From Phytohabitans sp037414955 (lineage in GTDB: Bacteria; Actinomycetota; Actinomycetes; Mycobacteriales; Micromonosporaceae): a stretch of DNA of 64,000 nucleotides. Location of the stretch: contig JBBEWH010000085.1 of NCBI GenBank assembly GCA_037414955.1, positions 1-64,000 on the forward strand, in the 5' to 3' direction. The translations under genes were made by a program, and so were the position numbers. Below the pieces are notes generated by a model. The model worked only from the letters and a program-made list of their open reading frames with translations, ran no database searches and was not told where the DNA came from. Shown piece after piece: positions 42,590 to 53,177 of this stretch; within the stretch, counting starts at the first letter, position 1; each line of letters starts with the position of its first letter.

Positions 42590-44797
42590 ATGTCACTCAA
42601 ACGTAGAACCGCGCTGCTGGGCGTCGTCGCGGCCAGTCTCGTGGTTTCCGGTTCCGTCCACCCGGCGCGCGCGGCCGGACCGGTGGCGTTCGCGCCGGTC
42701 GCCGCATGGGGCGGTAACAACTTCGGTCAGGTCGGTGACGGCACGACCACGAACCGGACCAATCCGGTAGCGGTGAGCGGCCTCGACCGCGTCACGCAGG
42801 TATCCGCGGGGCGCCTCCACAACCTCGCGGTCCGCCAGGACGGCACGGTCGCGGCCTGGGGCCGCAACCAGTCGGGCGAACTCGGCGATGGCACCACCAC
42901 GAACCGGAGCACGCCGGTCACGGTGGCCGGCGCGACGTCCGTGGTGGCGGTCAGCGGGGGCAACACGTTCAGCCTCGCGCTCCGCTCGGACGGCACGGTC
43001 CTGTCGTGGGGCACCGGTGGCCTGCTCGGTGACGGCACCTCGACCTCCCGGTCGACACCGGCCGCGATACCGGGACTGACCGATGTGGTCGCCGTCGATG
43101 CCGGCACCGACCACAGCCTCGCCCTGCGCTCCGACGGGACGGTGTGGGCCTGGGGTTCGAACGGCAACGGCACGATCGGCGACGGTACGACGACGGCTCG
43201 GCGTTCGCCGGTGGCCGTCCCGGGCCTGACCGACGTGCGCGCCATCTCGGCCGGCACCTACCACAGCATGGCGGTACGCGCCGACGGGACGGTGTGGGCC
43301 TGGGGATACAACGGCCACTACGAGTTGGGTGACGGCACCACGACCACGCGGCTCACGCCGGGTCAGGTCCCCGGGATGGCCGGGGTCACGGCGGTCTCCG
43401 CGGGCGGCGGCCACAGCCTCGCACTGACCGCCGACCGGAAGGTGCTGGCCTGGGGGTACAACCCCAACGGCCAGGTCGGCAACGGCACGACGACGTCCCA
43501 GCGGACGCCGGTCGAGGTGCTCGCCGGCGTGCTCACCGTGTCCGGCGGGGACAACCACACGGTCGCCGCCAAGGCGGACGGCTCGATCGTGGCGTGGGGC
43601 TACAACGGGTACGGCCAGCTCGGCGACGGCACGACGATCCAGCGGTTGACGCCGGTGCGCAGCAACCTCCCGGCCCGTACCGGCGTCGCGGTCAGCGCGG
43701 GCAGCCAGCAGACGGTCGCCGCGCCGGCCTGGATCGGCACGCCACCGAACGGCCCGGCCCGCGCGTGGGGATGGAACTGGCATGGCCAGCTCGGTGAGGC
43801 CACCGAGCGGGACCAGCGCACGCCGGTCGCGGTGCCGGACGTGCCCGACGCCGTGGCGGTGGCGGCCGGATACGACCACAGCCTGGCGCTGCGCGCCGAC
43901 GGCACGGTGTGGGCCTGGGGCTCGAACGACGAGGGCCAGATCGGCGACGGTACCCCGAACGACCGCCTGCGTCCCGTGCAGGTGCGCGGGCTCACCAACG
44001 TCGTCGCCGTCGAGGCCGGGGCGTACCACAGCATGGCGCTGACCGCGAACGGCCAGGTGTACGCCTGGGGCGACAACCACTTCGGCCAGGTCGGCAACGG
44101 CCAGCAGGCCGATCAGAGCACCCCGGTGATCGTCGCCTTCCAGGCGGTCCGCATCGCGGCGGGCGACAACCACAGCCTGGCGCTCACCAGCGGCGGTGGG
44201 GTACAGGCGTGGGGTGCCAACAACGTCGGCCAGCTCGGCGACGGCACCACCACGGAACGCTCCACACCGGTCGGCGTCGACGTGTCCGGGGTGGTGGCGG
44301 TCGCCGCCGGCGGCGGGCACAGCCTCGCGGTCCGCGCCGACGGCCGCGTTCTGGCCTGGGGCTACAACGTCCAAGGCCAGCTCGGCGACGGCACCACGAC
44401 CAACCGGTCCACTCCGGACCTGGTCACCGATCTGTCCGATGTGGTCAGCGTCGCGGCGGGCGGGCATCACAGCCTGGCGCTGCGCGCGGACGGCACCGTG
44501 GTCGCGTTCGGCCTCAACGGGTACGGGCAGCTCGGCGACGGCACGACCGAGCAGCGGACCACTCCGGTGGCCGTCGCGGACCTGACCGGCGTCGCGGCCA
44601 TCGAGGCGGGCGACTCACACAACCTCGCGCTGCGCCGGGACGGCACGGTGGCCAGCTGGGGCTTCAACCAGTACGGCGCCCTGGGTGACGGGACCACCAC
44701 GAGCCGCAACCGTCCGGTGGCGGTGCCGGGCCTGTCCGCCGGGGTCGCCATCTCGGCGGGCTGGCAGCACAGCCTGGTCGCCGAGATCGCCAGCTAG
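42590..44797 (+). CDS. Secreted RCC1-repeat beta-propeller protein
   Basis: 735 residues from ATG at 42590 (GGGGAGG upstream). The N-terminus SLKRRTALLGVVAASLVVSG with cleavage after ARA is a twin-arginine-like or Sec signal peptide. The mature protein is built of 14 repeats of about 50 residues with the core AWGxNxxGQLGDGTTTxRxTPV. Fourteen blades would form two seven-bladed RCC1 propellers. No enzymatic motif is seen, so a binding or surface role is likely. It is flanked on both sides by element A. Confidence 0.9.
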   Translation: MSLKRRTALLGVVAASLVVSGSVHPARAAGPVAFAPVAAWGGNNFGQVGDGTTTNRTNPVAVSGLDRVTQVSAGRLHNLAVRQDGTVAAWGRNQSGELGDGTTTNRSTPVTVAGATSVVAVSGGNTFSLALRSDGTVLSWGTGGLLGDGTSTSRSTPAAIPGLTDVVAVDAGTDHSLALRSDGTVWAWGSNGNGTIGDGTTTARRSPVAVPGLTDVRAISAGTYHSMAVRADGTVWAWGYNGHYELGDGTTTTRLTPGQVPGMAGVTAVSAGGGHSLALTADRKVLAWGYNPNGQVGNGTTTSQRTPVEVLAGVLTVSGGDNHTVAAKADGSIVAWGYNGYGQLGDGTTIQRLTPVRSNLPARTGVAVSAGSQQTVAAPAWIGTPPNGPARAWGWNWHGQLGEATERDQRTPVAVPDVPDAVAVAAGYDHSLALRADGTVWAWGSNDEGQIGDGTPNDRLRPVQVRGLTNVVAVEAGAYHSMALTANGQVYAWGDNHFGQVGNGQQADQSTPVIVAFQAVRIAAGDNHSLALTSGGGVQAWGANNVGQLGDGTTTERSTPVGVDVSGVVAVAAGGGHSLAVRADGRVLAWGYNVQGQLGDGTTTNRSTPDLVTDLSDVVSVAAGGHHSLALRADGTVVAFGLNGYGQLGDGTTEQRTTPVAVADLTGVAAIEAGDSHNLALRRDGTVASWGFNQYGALGDGTTTSRNRPVAVPGLSAGVAISAGWQHSLVAEIAS

Positions 44798-44803
44798 CGC
44801 CCC

Positions 44804-44864
44804 TCCATGATCAAGGCGTCCCTGTAGTCGCTAGAACTACGTGAGGGACGCCTTGATCATGGGG
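44804..44864. repeat. Palindromic element A, intact copy between convergent genes
   Basis: CCATGATCAAGGCGTCCCTG ... GTGAGGGACGCCTTGATCAT. It begins 7 bp after the RCC1 stop and ends 2 bp before the DUF2630 stop. Confidence 0.92.
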
Positions 44865-44865
44865 A

Positions 44866-45111
44866 CTACTGGAGGTAGCCCTCGACCTCGGCGCGGGGGC
44901 GGGCCTGCTCGGCGCCGGGGTTCCCGCCCGCGTCCCGGGCGGCGCGCCGGCGGCGCAGCAGGTCCCAGCACTGGTCGAGCGACTCCTCCAGCTCCCGCAG
45001 CCGGGCGTGCTCCTCGTCCGAGGAGATGGCGCCGGCCTGGAGCTGCGACCGGAGCTGGTGCTCCTCGTCGACGAGCCGGTTGATCTGGGACAGGATCTGG
45101 GTGTCTTCCAT
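44866..45111 (-). CDS. DUF2630 family protein
   Basis: 81 residues. A short helical protein with the family pattern EDTQILSQINRLVDEEHQLR and ARLRELEESLDQCWDLLRRR, likely an antiparallel helical hairpin or coiled coil. The function is unknown. ATG at 45111. It is 35 bp downstream of the HAD-like gene on the same strand and may be co-transcribed with it. Confidence 0.88.
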   Translation of the reverse strand: MEDTQILSQINRLVDEEHQLRSQLQAGAISSDEEHARLRELEESLDQCWDLLRRRRAARDAGGNPGAEQARPRAEVEGYLQ

Positions 45112-45146
45112 ACCCCGAGCCTAAGCCGCCCCTCATGGGTGGGTGG

Positions 45147-45818
45147 TTAGGCGTAGCGGGCGGGGACGTCGCGGGCGGCGGCGAGCACGGTGGCGACCGC
45201 GGGGATCAGGCCGTCCGCCACCCGCGTCGGCCGGTACCGCGACTCCAGCCAGGTGCGTCCCCGGTGCAGCCAGACGCTGGGCAGGCCCATCGCGGCCGCC
45301 CCACCGATGTCCGCCTCCGGGCTGTCGCCGACGATCCACGCGCCGTGCAGCCGCATCCGCACCCGCTGGGCGGCCAGCGCGAAGATCCGCGGGTTCGGCT
45401 TGCTGACGCCGGCCTCCTCGGAGATCACCCAGTCAGCGACGTACCGGTCCAGGCCGGTGCGCCTGATCTTGGCGTCCTGCTGCCGCATCGACCCGTTGGT
45501 CACCACCACCGGGATCCAGCCCGCGTCGTCGGCGATCCGCAACGCGCACGCCACCAGCGGGTCGAGGGTGAGGCGCTGGGCCAGCCCGTCCGTCAGCTCG
45601 TCGACCAGGTCGATCGACGGGATCCGCAACTGGTACTTGTCGCGGATGGCGTCCGCCACGTCCCACCGGTCGGTGAGGCCGTCCGCGTCGATGGCCAGCA
45701 GCCAGTCGACGTCTTCCGGCGGGGCACCGATCTCGGCCAGGAATCCCTTCGCCCAACCCCGGAACGCCCCTGTCCGGTCCAGCAGGGTGTTGTCCAGATT
45801 GAGGAACAGGAGGGGCAC
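45147..45818 (-). CDS. HAD-superfamily protein with Asn at the nucleophile position
   Basis: 223 residues, GTG start. It is clearly homologous to the HAD protein at 36977-37630 (VTNGSMRQQDAKIRRTGLDR against ATNGAADQQRAKIRRAGLDR, and IVGDSPEADIGG). However motif I reads LFLNLDNTLLDR: the first Asp of DxD, the phosphoryl-accepting nucleophile, is Asn (codon AAT). Lys in VSKPNPRIF and the acidic pair are kept. It may be a catalytically dead sensor or regulator, or a base-calling variant. Neighbours are DUF2630 and the AcnR-like gene. Confidence 0.85.
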   Translation of the reverse strand: MPLLFLNLDNTLLDRTGAFRGWAKGFLAEIGAPPEDVDWLLAIDADGLTDRWDVADAIRDKYQLRIPSIDLVDELTDGLAQRLTLDPLVACALRIADDAGWIPVVVTNGSMRQQDAKIRRTGLDRYVADWVISEEAGVSKPNPRIFALAAQRVRMRLHGAWIVGDSPEADIGGAAAMGLPSVWLHRGRTWLESRYRPTRVADGLIPAVATVLAAARDVPARYA

Positions 45819-45965
45819 CCGCGCACCCTACGTGACCGAATGGTGGGGACAACAGGTGCCAGGTGTAAACAAGCTGTGTAGCGACTCAGCCCTCAGATCG
45901 ATCCCGCTTTCCAAGCCGTACGTACGGATTGCCTGACGTCGGGTCGCCGTGACACGATCAATTCC

Positions 45966-46547
45966 GTGCCCAGGGTGAGTCAGGACCAACTCGACGCGCG
46001 CCGCCAGGAGATCCTCACCGCGGCGCGTGGCTGCTTCGCCCGGCACGGATACGAGGGTGCCACGGTGCGCCGGCTGGAGGAAGCCACCGGGCTGTCGCGG
46101 GGGGCCATCTTCCATCATTTCCGCGACAAGGACTCGCTTTTCCTCGCCGTCGCCGAGGACGACGCCGCCGCCATGGTCGAGACCGTGGCCCGCAACGGCC
46201 TCGTCCAGGTCATGCGTGACCTGCTCGCGCGCGCCGACTCCACCGACACCGCCGGCTGGCTCGGCAGCCAGCTCGAGGTCTCGCGGCGGCTGCGCACCGA
46301 CCCGGAGTTCGCCACGCGATGGGCCCAACGGTCGGCGGCTATCACCGACGCCACCCACGAGCGCCTGCGCCGCCAACGGGACGCCGGGGTGCTGCGCGAC
46401 GACGTACCCCTCGAGGTGTTGACCCAGTTCCTGGAGCTGGCGTATGACGGCCTGGTCCTCCACCTCGCCATGGGCCGCCCCGCCGGCGAGCTCGGCCAGG
46501 TCCTCGACCTGGTCGAGGACGCCGTCCGCCGCCCACCCTCTCCATGA
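45966..46547 (+). CDS. acnR: TetR-family regulator, AcnR-like
   Basis: 193 residues from GTG at 45966. The N-terminal helix-turn-helix RQEILTAARGCFARHGYEGA then TVRRLEEATGLSRGAIFHHF closely matches AcnR, the aconitase repressor of corynebacteria, and QLEVSRRLRTDPEF continues the match. It would repress acnA, probably with citrate/Mg as effector. It is separated from acnA by three genes rather than following it directly. The stop (CCATGA) is inside element A. Confidence 0.8.
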   Translation: MPRVSQDQLDARRQEILTAARGCFARHGYEGATVRRLEEATGLSRGAIFHHFRDKDSLFLAVAEDDAAAMVETVARNGLVQVMRDLLARADSTDTAGWLGSQLEVSRRLRTDPEFATRWAQRSAAITDATHERLRRQRDAGVLRDDVPLEVLTQFLELAYDGLVLHLAMGRPAGELGQVLDLVEDAVRRPPSP

Positions 46548-46602
46548 TCAAGGCGTCCTTCACGTAGTTCTAACGACGTGAAGGACGCCTTGATCATGGA
46601 GA
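46541..46602. repeat. Palindromic element A, intact copy with extended stem
   Basis: CTCCATGATCAAGGCGTCCT ... AGGACGCCTTGATCATGGAG. The stem is longer than usual because flanking CTCT/AGAG also pair. It includes the acnR stop and lies 28 bp before the mug start. Confidence 0.93.
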
Positions 46603-46629
46603 GGGCAGCGGCGTGGGTAGGGTGGCGCG

Positions 46630-47175
46630 GTGAGGCCGACCAAGACGGAGATCGCGGCGGCGGCTGGGCACACCATCCCCGACGTGATCGGCCGCGACCT
46701 GGCCGTCCTCTTCTGCGGGATCAACCCCAGCCTCTACTCCGCGGCGACCGGCCACCACTTCGCGCGCCCCGGCAACCGCTTCTGGCCGGCGCTGCACCGG
46801 GCCGGGTTCACCACGGTCCAACTCGCGCCGGCCGAGCAGGAGAAGTTGCTCGGGTATGGGCTGGGCATCACCAACCTCGTGGCGCGCGCCACCGCCCGGG
46901 CCGACGAGCTGACCCCGGACGAACTGCTGGCCGGCGCCGAGATTCTCGCGACCAAGGCGGCCCAGTGCCGGCCGCGGTGGATCGCGGTGGCGGGTGTGAC
47001 GGCGTATCGCACGGCGTTCGCGCGACCGAAGGCGCGGCTCGGACGCCAGGACGAGACGCTCGGACCGGCCGGCCTCTGGGTGCTGCCCAACCCGAGCGGC
47101 TTGAACGCCCACTTCCAGCTCGACACGCTGGCCGCCGAGTTCGCCGCCCTGCGGGCCGCGGCTCATGCGCCATGA
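46630..47175 (+). CDS. mug: G/U mismatch-specific DNA glycosylase
   Basis: 181 residues, GTG start. The catalytic/uracil-binding motif is LFCGINPSLYSAATGHHFAR, then PGNRFWPALHRAGF, GITNLVARAT, and the C-terminal NPSGLNAHF loop. It removes uracil and related bases opposite guanine in base-excision repair. The GINPS Asn matches Mug enzymes. The stop (CCATGA) is within element A. Confidence 0.92.
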   Translation: MRPTKTEIAAAAGHTIPDVIGRDLAVLFCGINPSLYSAATGHHFARPGNRFWPALHRAGFTTVQLAPAEQEKLLGYGLGITNLVARATARADELTPDELLAGAEILATKAAQCRPRWIAVAGVTAYRTAFARPKARLGRQDETLGPAGLWVLPNPSGLNAHFQLDTLAAEFAALRAAAHAP

Positions 47176-47229
47176 TCAAGGCGTCCCATCAGTAGCTATA
47201 ACGACTTGAGGGACGCCCTGATCATGGGT
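47170..47229. repeat. Palindromic element A, intact copy between convergent genes
   Basis: CATGATCAAGGCGTCCCATC ... TTGAGGGACGCCCTGATCAT. It provides the mug stop on one strand. On the other it encodes the last nine residues (MIRASLKSL) plus the stop of the ABC exporter. Confidence 0.9.
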
Positions 47230-49139
47230 TCGGGGTCGATGTCGGCGTCGGCGTACGGCGGTGCCGGCGAGTCGGTGACGGCGAACTGGGTGCGGTAGAG
47301 CTCGGCGTAGAGCCCGCCGATCGCCACCAGCTCCTCGTGCTTGCCGTGCTCGACGATCTTGCCGCCGTCGAGGACCAGGATCTGGTCGGCGTGCCGCACG
47401 GTGGAGAGCCGGTGCGCGATCACCAGCGCGGTGCGGCCGCTGAGCGCGACCGACAGCGCGCGCTGCACGGCGGCCTCGGACTCGGAGTCGAGGTGGGCGG
47501 TCGCCTCGTCGAGGATCACGATCGAGGGCGCCTTGAGCAGCAGCCGGGCGATCGCGATGCGCTGTTTCTCGCCGCCGGAGAACCGGTAGCCACGCTCGCC
47601 GACCACCGTGTCGAGCCCGTCGGGCAGCGACCGCACCAGCTCCTCGACCTGGGCGCCGCGCAGCGCGGCCCACAGCTCCTCGTCGGAGGCGGCGGGCTTG
47701 GCGTATCGCAGGTTTTCCGCGATGGTCTCGTGGAACAGATGCGCGTCCTGGGTGACGACGCCGATCGTGTCGCGCAGCGAGGCCAGCGTGGCGTCGCGGA
47801 CGTCGACGCCGCCGACCAGCACCTCGCCGTCGGTCACGTCGTAGACCCGGGTGACCAGCATCGACGTCGTGGACTTGCCGGCGCCGGACGGGCCGACCAG
47901 CGCCACCATCTGGCCGGGCTCGACGGTGAACGAGACGCCCCGCAGCACCGGCTCGGTCGCGGTGCGGTCGAGCGCCGCCACGTCTTCCAGGGACGCGAGC
48001 GAGACATCGGCCGCCGTCGGGTATCGGAAGTGGACGTCGCGGAACTCCAGCCGCCCGGACCCGGGCGGGATCCGCACGGCCGTGGGCTTCTCCGCGATGG
48101 CGGGCGCGAGGTCGAGCACCTCGAAGACCCGGTCGAAGGAGACCAGCGCGCTCATCACGTCGACCCGGACGTTGGACAGCGCGGTCAACGGACCGTAGAG
48201 CCGGGTGAGCAGCAGCGCGAGGGTGACGACGGTGCCGGCGCTGACCGCGCCGGTGACGGCGAGCCAGCCGCCCAGCCCGTAGGTGAGCGCCTGCGCCAGC
48301 GACGCCACCAGCAGCATCGCGACGAAGAACGTGCGCGAATACATCGCCTGCTGGATCCCGATGTCGCGGACCCGGGCGGCGCGGTCGCCGAAGCGCCGGG
48401 CCTCGGCGTCGGGCTGGCCGAACAGCTTGACCAGCAGGGCGCCGGCCACGCCGAACCGCTCGGTCATGGTGGCGTTCATCTTCGCGTCGAGGTCGTAGCC
48501 CTCGCGGGTGATCTCGGCGAGCCGCTTACCGACCCGGCGCGCCGGGATGATGAACAGCGGCAGCATGACCAGCGACAGCGCGGTGATCTGCCACGACAGG
48601 GTGAACATGACCACCGCGGTGAGCAGCAGCTGGATGACGTTGCTGACCACGCCGGAGAGCGTGGAGGTGAACGCCCGCTGGGCCCCGAGCACGTCGTTGT
48701 TGAGCCGGCTCACCAGCGCACCGGTCTGGGTGCGGGTGAAGAACTGCAGCGGCATGCGCTGCACGTGGTCGTAGACCCGCGTGCGCAGGTCGAGGATGAT
48801 CCCTTCGCCGATACGCGCGGAATACCACCGTTGGGCGAGTTGCAGCAGGGCGTCGACGACGGCCAAGCCGGCGATCATGAACGCCAACTCGATAACCCGG
48901 CGACCTGCGCCGGAACCGCCCCCCGTAATTGAGTTGACAACATCACCGGCGAGCACCGGCGTAGCCACCCCGATACCCGCTGAGATCACCACAGTGATCA
49001 AAAAGACAACGATGTCGCGCCGGTACGGCCGCGCGAATGCCAAGATCCGCCGGCCGGTGCCGCTCCGGAGCCGGCGGCCCACGATCTCGTCGCGGTCGCG
49101 TATCGACCGCAACATCGACCAGCCCCCCATGTACGACAC
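47196..49139 (-). CDS. ABC exporter (fused membrane-ATPase half transporter)
   Basis: 647 residues from GTG at 49139, with GGAGG 6 nt upstream; ATG at 49130 is possible. It has six membrane helices (about 35-330), then an ATPase with Walker A LVGPSGAGKSTT, Q-loop GVVTQDAHLF, signature RFSGGEKQRIAIARLL, Walker B SIVILDEATAHLD and H-loop IAHRLST. It resembles MsbA/LmrA-type lipid or drug exporters and probably homodimerises. After the native end (about DIDPEP) nine residues are encoded by element A. Confidence 0.9.
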   Translation of the reverse strand: MSYMGGWSMLRSIRDRDEIVGRRLRSGTGRRILAFARPYRRDIVVFLITVVISAGIGVATPVLAGDVVNSITGGGSGAGRRVIELAFMIAGLAVVDALLQLAQRWYSARIGEGIILDLRTRVYDHVQRMPLQFFTRTQTGALVSRLNNDVLGAQRAFTSTLSGVVSNVIQLLLTAVVMFTLSWQITALSLVMLPLFIIPARRVGKRLAEITREGYDLDAKMNATMTERFGVAGALLVKLFGQPDAEARRFGDRAARVRDIGIQQAMYSRTFFVAMLLVASLAQALTYGLGGWLAVTGAVSAGTVVTLALLLTRLYGPLTALSNVRVDVMSALVSFDRVFEVLDLAPAIAEKPTAVRIPPGSGRLEFRDVHFRYPTAADVSLASLEDVAALDRTATEPVLRGVSFTVEPGQMVALVGPSGAGKSTTSMLVTRVYDVTDGEVLVGGVDVRDATLASLRDTIGVVTQDAHLFHETIAENLRYAKPAASDEELWAALRGAQVEELVRSLPDGLDTVVGERGYRFSGGEKQRIAIARLLLKAPSIVILDEATAHLDSESEAAVQRALSVALSGRTALVIAHRLSTVRHADQILVLDGGKIVEHGKHEELVAIGGLYAELYRTQFAVTDSPAPPYADADIDPEPMIRASLKSL

Positions 49140-49232
49140 CCGCCACCTCCGTCCGTCGAGCGGTCACAGCAAGTCTGCACCGCCCGTATGACAAGAACTC
49201 AGGACGTAAGCGGGATCTTCCCGATCGACCCC

Positions 49233-49997
49233 TTACTCGTCGAGCCCGGCCAGGTCGCGGAACCGGCGCACCTGGGCCTCGCGCTCGGCGCGGTCCTGAT
49301 CCGGGTACGACCGGTCGGCCGCGCCGCTGAGCAGGGCCTTGAGCTCGATGATCGCGTTGCGGGGGGCCGCGAGCACCGCCGCGGCGAGGTCGCGGGCGGC
49401 CGCGTCGAGCGAGGCGGCGGGCACGACGACATTCGCCAGCCCGATCCGCTCGGCCTCGACCGCGCCAACCCGCCGCGCGGTGGCGCACAGCTCCAGCGCC
49501 CGGCCGTACCCGACCAGTTCCACGAGCCGTTTGGTGCCGCCGAGATCCGGTACCAGACCGAGCGTCACCTCCGCCATGGACAGTCGCGCGTCGTCGGCGA
49601 GCACACGCAGATCACAGGCGAGCGCGAGTTGGAACCCGGCGCCGATCGCGTGCCCTTGGACCGCCGCGATGCTAACGATGTCATTGCGCCGCAACCATGT
49701 GAATGCCATTTGAAACGCGTGAATGCGATCGACGCTTTCCGCGGGATCGAGACGAGACATCTCCGTGAAAGAATTCGCCCCGTCCTGAGTCGCGACTGAA
49801 AGGTCTAACCCGGACGAGAAGGCCCGGCCTTCCCCGCGCACGACAACGACCCGCACATCGGCGGGTAGCTCTCGGGAGAAGTCGCGCAGCGCGAGCCACA
49901 TCTCGGGCGTTTGGGCGTTGAGGACGTCGGGCCGGCACAACGTCACCGTTGCGACCGGCCCGTCGCATTCCAGCCGTACGCCGCCGCTGGCGGTCAT
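49233..49997 (-). CDS. Enoyl-CoA hydratase/isomerase family protein
   Basis: 254 residues from ATG at 49997. Crotonase fold with oxyanion-hole segments VRGEGRAFSSGLDLSV and AVQGHAIGAGFQLALACD, and MAEVTLGLVPDLGGTKRL. The second catalytic Glu of true hydratases lies near SMAEVTLG, and Asp occurs in VPDLGG. It acts on acyl-CoA; whether it is a hydratase or isomerase is unclear. It is 36 bp downstream of the small HTH gene on the same strand. Confidence 0.88.
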   Translation of the reverse strand: MTASGGVRLECDGPVATVTLCRPDVLNAQTPEMWLALRDFSRELPADVRVVVVRGEGRAFSSGLDLSVATQDGANSFTEMSRLDPAESVDRIHAFQMAFTWLRRNDIVSIAAVQGHAIGAGFQLALACDLRVLADDARLSMAEVTLGLVPDLGGTKRLVELVGYGRALELCATARRVGAVEAERIGLANVVVPAASLDAAARDLAAAVLAAPRNAIIELKALLSGAADRSYPDQDRAEREAQVRRFRDLAGLDE

Positions 49998-50034
49998 CCG
50001 GGGTGCCCGGCGGCGGCCCGATACGAAGGAGTGG

Positions 50035-50262
50035 TCACGCCTTCTTGCGACGCCGCGCCCCGCCACGCTGGCGGAGCTGCACGCCCGACTCGGTGAGCAC
50101 GCGGTGGACGAACCCGTACGAGCGACCGGTGGAGGCCGCCAGGGCGCGAATGCTCTCGCCCGACGTATACCTCTTGACCAGGTCCTTGGCTAGCGTCTGA
50201 CGCTCGGCTCCGACGATCCGGCGACCCTTCTCTGTGCTGGTGGCTGTGCCGGTGGCTGCCAT
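50035..50262 (-). CDS. Small helix-turn-helix protein
   Basis: 75 residues. GAERQTLAKDLVKRYTSGES, then IRALAASTGRSYGFVHRVLT, form a resolvase/homeodomain-like helix-turn-helix, followed by a basic tail (RQRGGARRRKKA). It belongs to a family widely conserved in actinobacteria with nucleoid- or regulator-like features but no established function. The 220 bp upstream (50263-50482) hold no gene that I can support. Confidence 0.82.
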   Translation of the reverse strand: MAATGTATSTEKGRRIVGAERQTLAKDLVKRYTSGESIRALAASTGRSYGFVHRVLTESGVQLRQRGGARRRKKA

Positions 50263-50482
50263 GTTGATTCCTCACGTCCCAGACTGTGCGGTTTCTATGC
50301 GGTCCCCACTATTAGACCGCCTCGGACGATCATGCGCTAGATATCTTCTCTTCGCCAACCGACACGCACGCCCACTTGTCGGCAACCCGACCGTCCGGAA
50401 TTGGTGACTCAGTCGCACGAAACGGGATCCCATCCCGCACGCTGACGTTAGCCGGAACGTTCCGAATGAGCGGCCAACCGCG

Positions 50483-52084
<1,602 letters not shown>

Positions 52085-52098
52085 CTCTCTCCCCGGTC

Positions 52099-52172
52099 GA
52101 AGACTGAGCTGAAGACACGCCGAAGCACCGGCCGGGCCACTTCACCGGTCGGTGCGGGACACTCAGTCTTCG
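52099..52172 (-). promoter_or_regulatory. Leader hairpin of the ABC-F gene
   Basis: CGAAGACTGAG (52162-52172, as read on the minus strand) pairs perfectly with CTCAGTCTTCG (52099-52109). Inside it CACCGACCGGTG and CCGGTGCTTCGG can form further stems. The 3' arm ends about 14 nt before the start codon, next to the GGGGAGAGAG ribosome site. It is positioned like an attenuator or translational switch. Confidence 0.5.
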
Positions 52173-52256
52173 CAGAGCAGCACGCGGCGAGTCTACCCGG
52201 CGTCGCGCGGCGTCCCAACCGAGTAAGGACCGGGCTCAGCGGGTAACGGGTATGGC

Positions 52257-53159
52257 GTGGAACTCAACGAAGATGCCCGGATCGACACCAGCCAGGTCGA
52301 AGACCGGCGCGGTGCCGGTGGCGGTGGCGGCCGCGGGCTGCCGATCCCCCTGCCGAGCAGCGGCGGCGGCTGGGTGGGTCTCATCGTTTCGCTGCTCGTG
52401 GTGCTCGCCGGCGGTGGGCTGGGCATCAACGCGGCCACCGACGGCGGTGGCGACAACACGGCGCTGGAGCAGAAGTGCGCCGCGGAGACCGCACTCGACC
52501 AGCTCGACTGCCGCAACACGCTGTACGTCAACTCCATCCAGGCGTATTGGCAGACCGCCCTGCCGCAGAGCTTCGGACAGGCGTACCAGCCGGCCGACAC
52601 CGTGCTGTTCAGCCAGGGCGTGAGCACCGGCTGCGGCGCGGCCGACTCCGGCGTCGGGCCGTTCTACTGCCCTGCCGACGACCACGTGTACATCGACCTG
52701 ACGTTCTACGAGGTGCTCGCCCAGCAGCTCGGGGCGTCCGGCGAGTTCGCCCAGCCGTACGTGCTGGCCCACGAGTACGGGCACCACGTGCAGGACCTGC
52801 TCGGCACCGAGGCCCAGGTGCGCCGCCAGCAGCAGCGGGACCCCGGCGACGCCAACGAGCTGTCGGTGCGGATGGAGTTGCAGGCCGACTGCTACGCCGG
52901 GGCGTGGGCGAAGAACGCGGTCGGCACCACCGACGAGAGCGGCCAGAAAATTTTCACCAGCATCACGCCGCAGGACATCCAGCAGGGCCTGGACACGGCG
53001 GCGGCGATCGGCGACGACACGATCCAGAGCAAGTCGGGCGGGCGCATCGACGAGTCGAAGTTCACGCACGGCACGTCGGCCCAGCGCCAGAAGTGGTTCG
53101 GCCAGGGCTACCAGACCGGCGACCCCAAGACCTGCGACACGTTCTCCGGCGCGATCTAG
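52257..53159 (+). CDS. Neutral zinc metallopeptidase (YpfJ-like), membrane-anchored
   Basis: 300 residues from GTG at 52257. A Gly-rich cytoplasmic start, one membrane segment (GGWVGLIVSLLVVLAGGGLG), then an extracellular domain. The zinc motif is LAHEYGHHVQDLLG (HExxH type), with a third ligand likely in MELQADCYAGAWA, typical of the YpfJ family. Six Cys (for example CAAETALDQLDCR and CGAADSGVGPFYC) suggest disulphides. The substrate is unknown. Confidence 0.9.
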   Translation: MELNEDARIDTSQVEDRRGAGGGGGRGLPIPLPSSGGGWVGLIVSLLVVLAGGGLGINAATDGGGDNTALEQKCAAETALDQLDCRNTLYVNSIQAYWQTALPQSFGQAYQPADTVLFSQGVSTGCGAADSGVGPFYCPADDHVYIDLTFYEVLAQQLGASGEFAQPYVLAHEYGHHVQDLLGTEAQVRRQQQRDPGDANELSVRMELQADCYAGAWAKNAVGTTDESGQKIFTSITPQDIQQGLDTAAAIGDDTIQSKSGGRIDESKFTHGTSAQRQKWFGQGYQTGDPKTCDTFSGAI

Positions 53160-53177
53160 CGGCACCCCGCTCCCACT

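Noticed and set aside
42593..44470. A 625-codon minus-strand frame opposite the RCC1 gene
   Set aside because: It is repetitive only because the RCC1 gene is. The composition (Arg/Ala/Val/Gly/His) is typical of a shadow frame.
50035..50262. Small HTH protein as the antitoxin of a toxin-antitoxin pair
   Set aside because: There is no small toxin-like partner next to it. The neighbour is an enoyl-CoA hydratase, and the protein matches a stand-alone conserved family.
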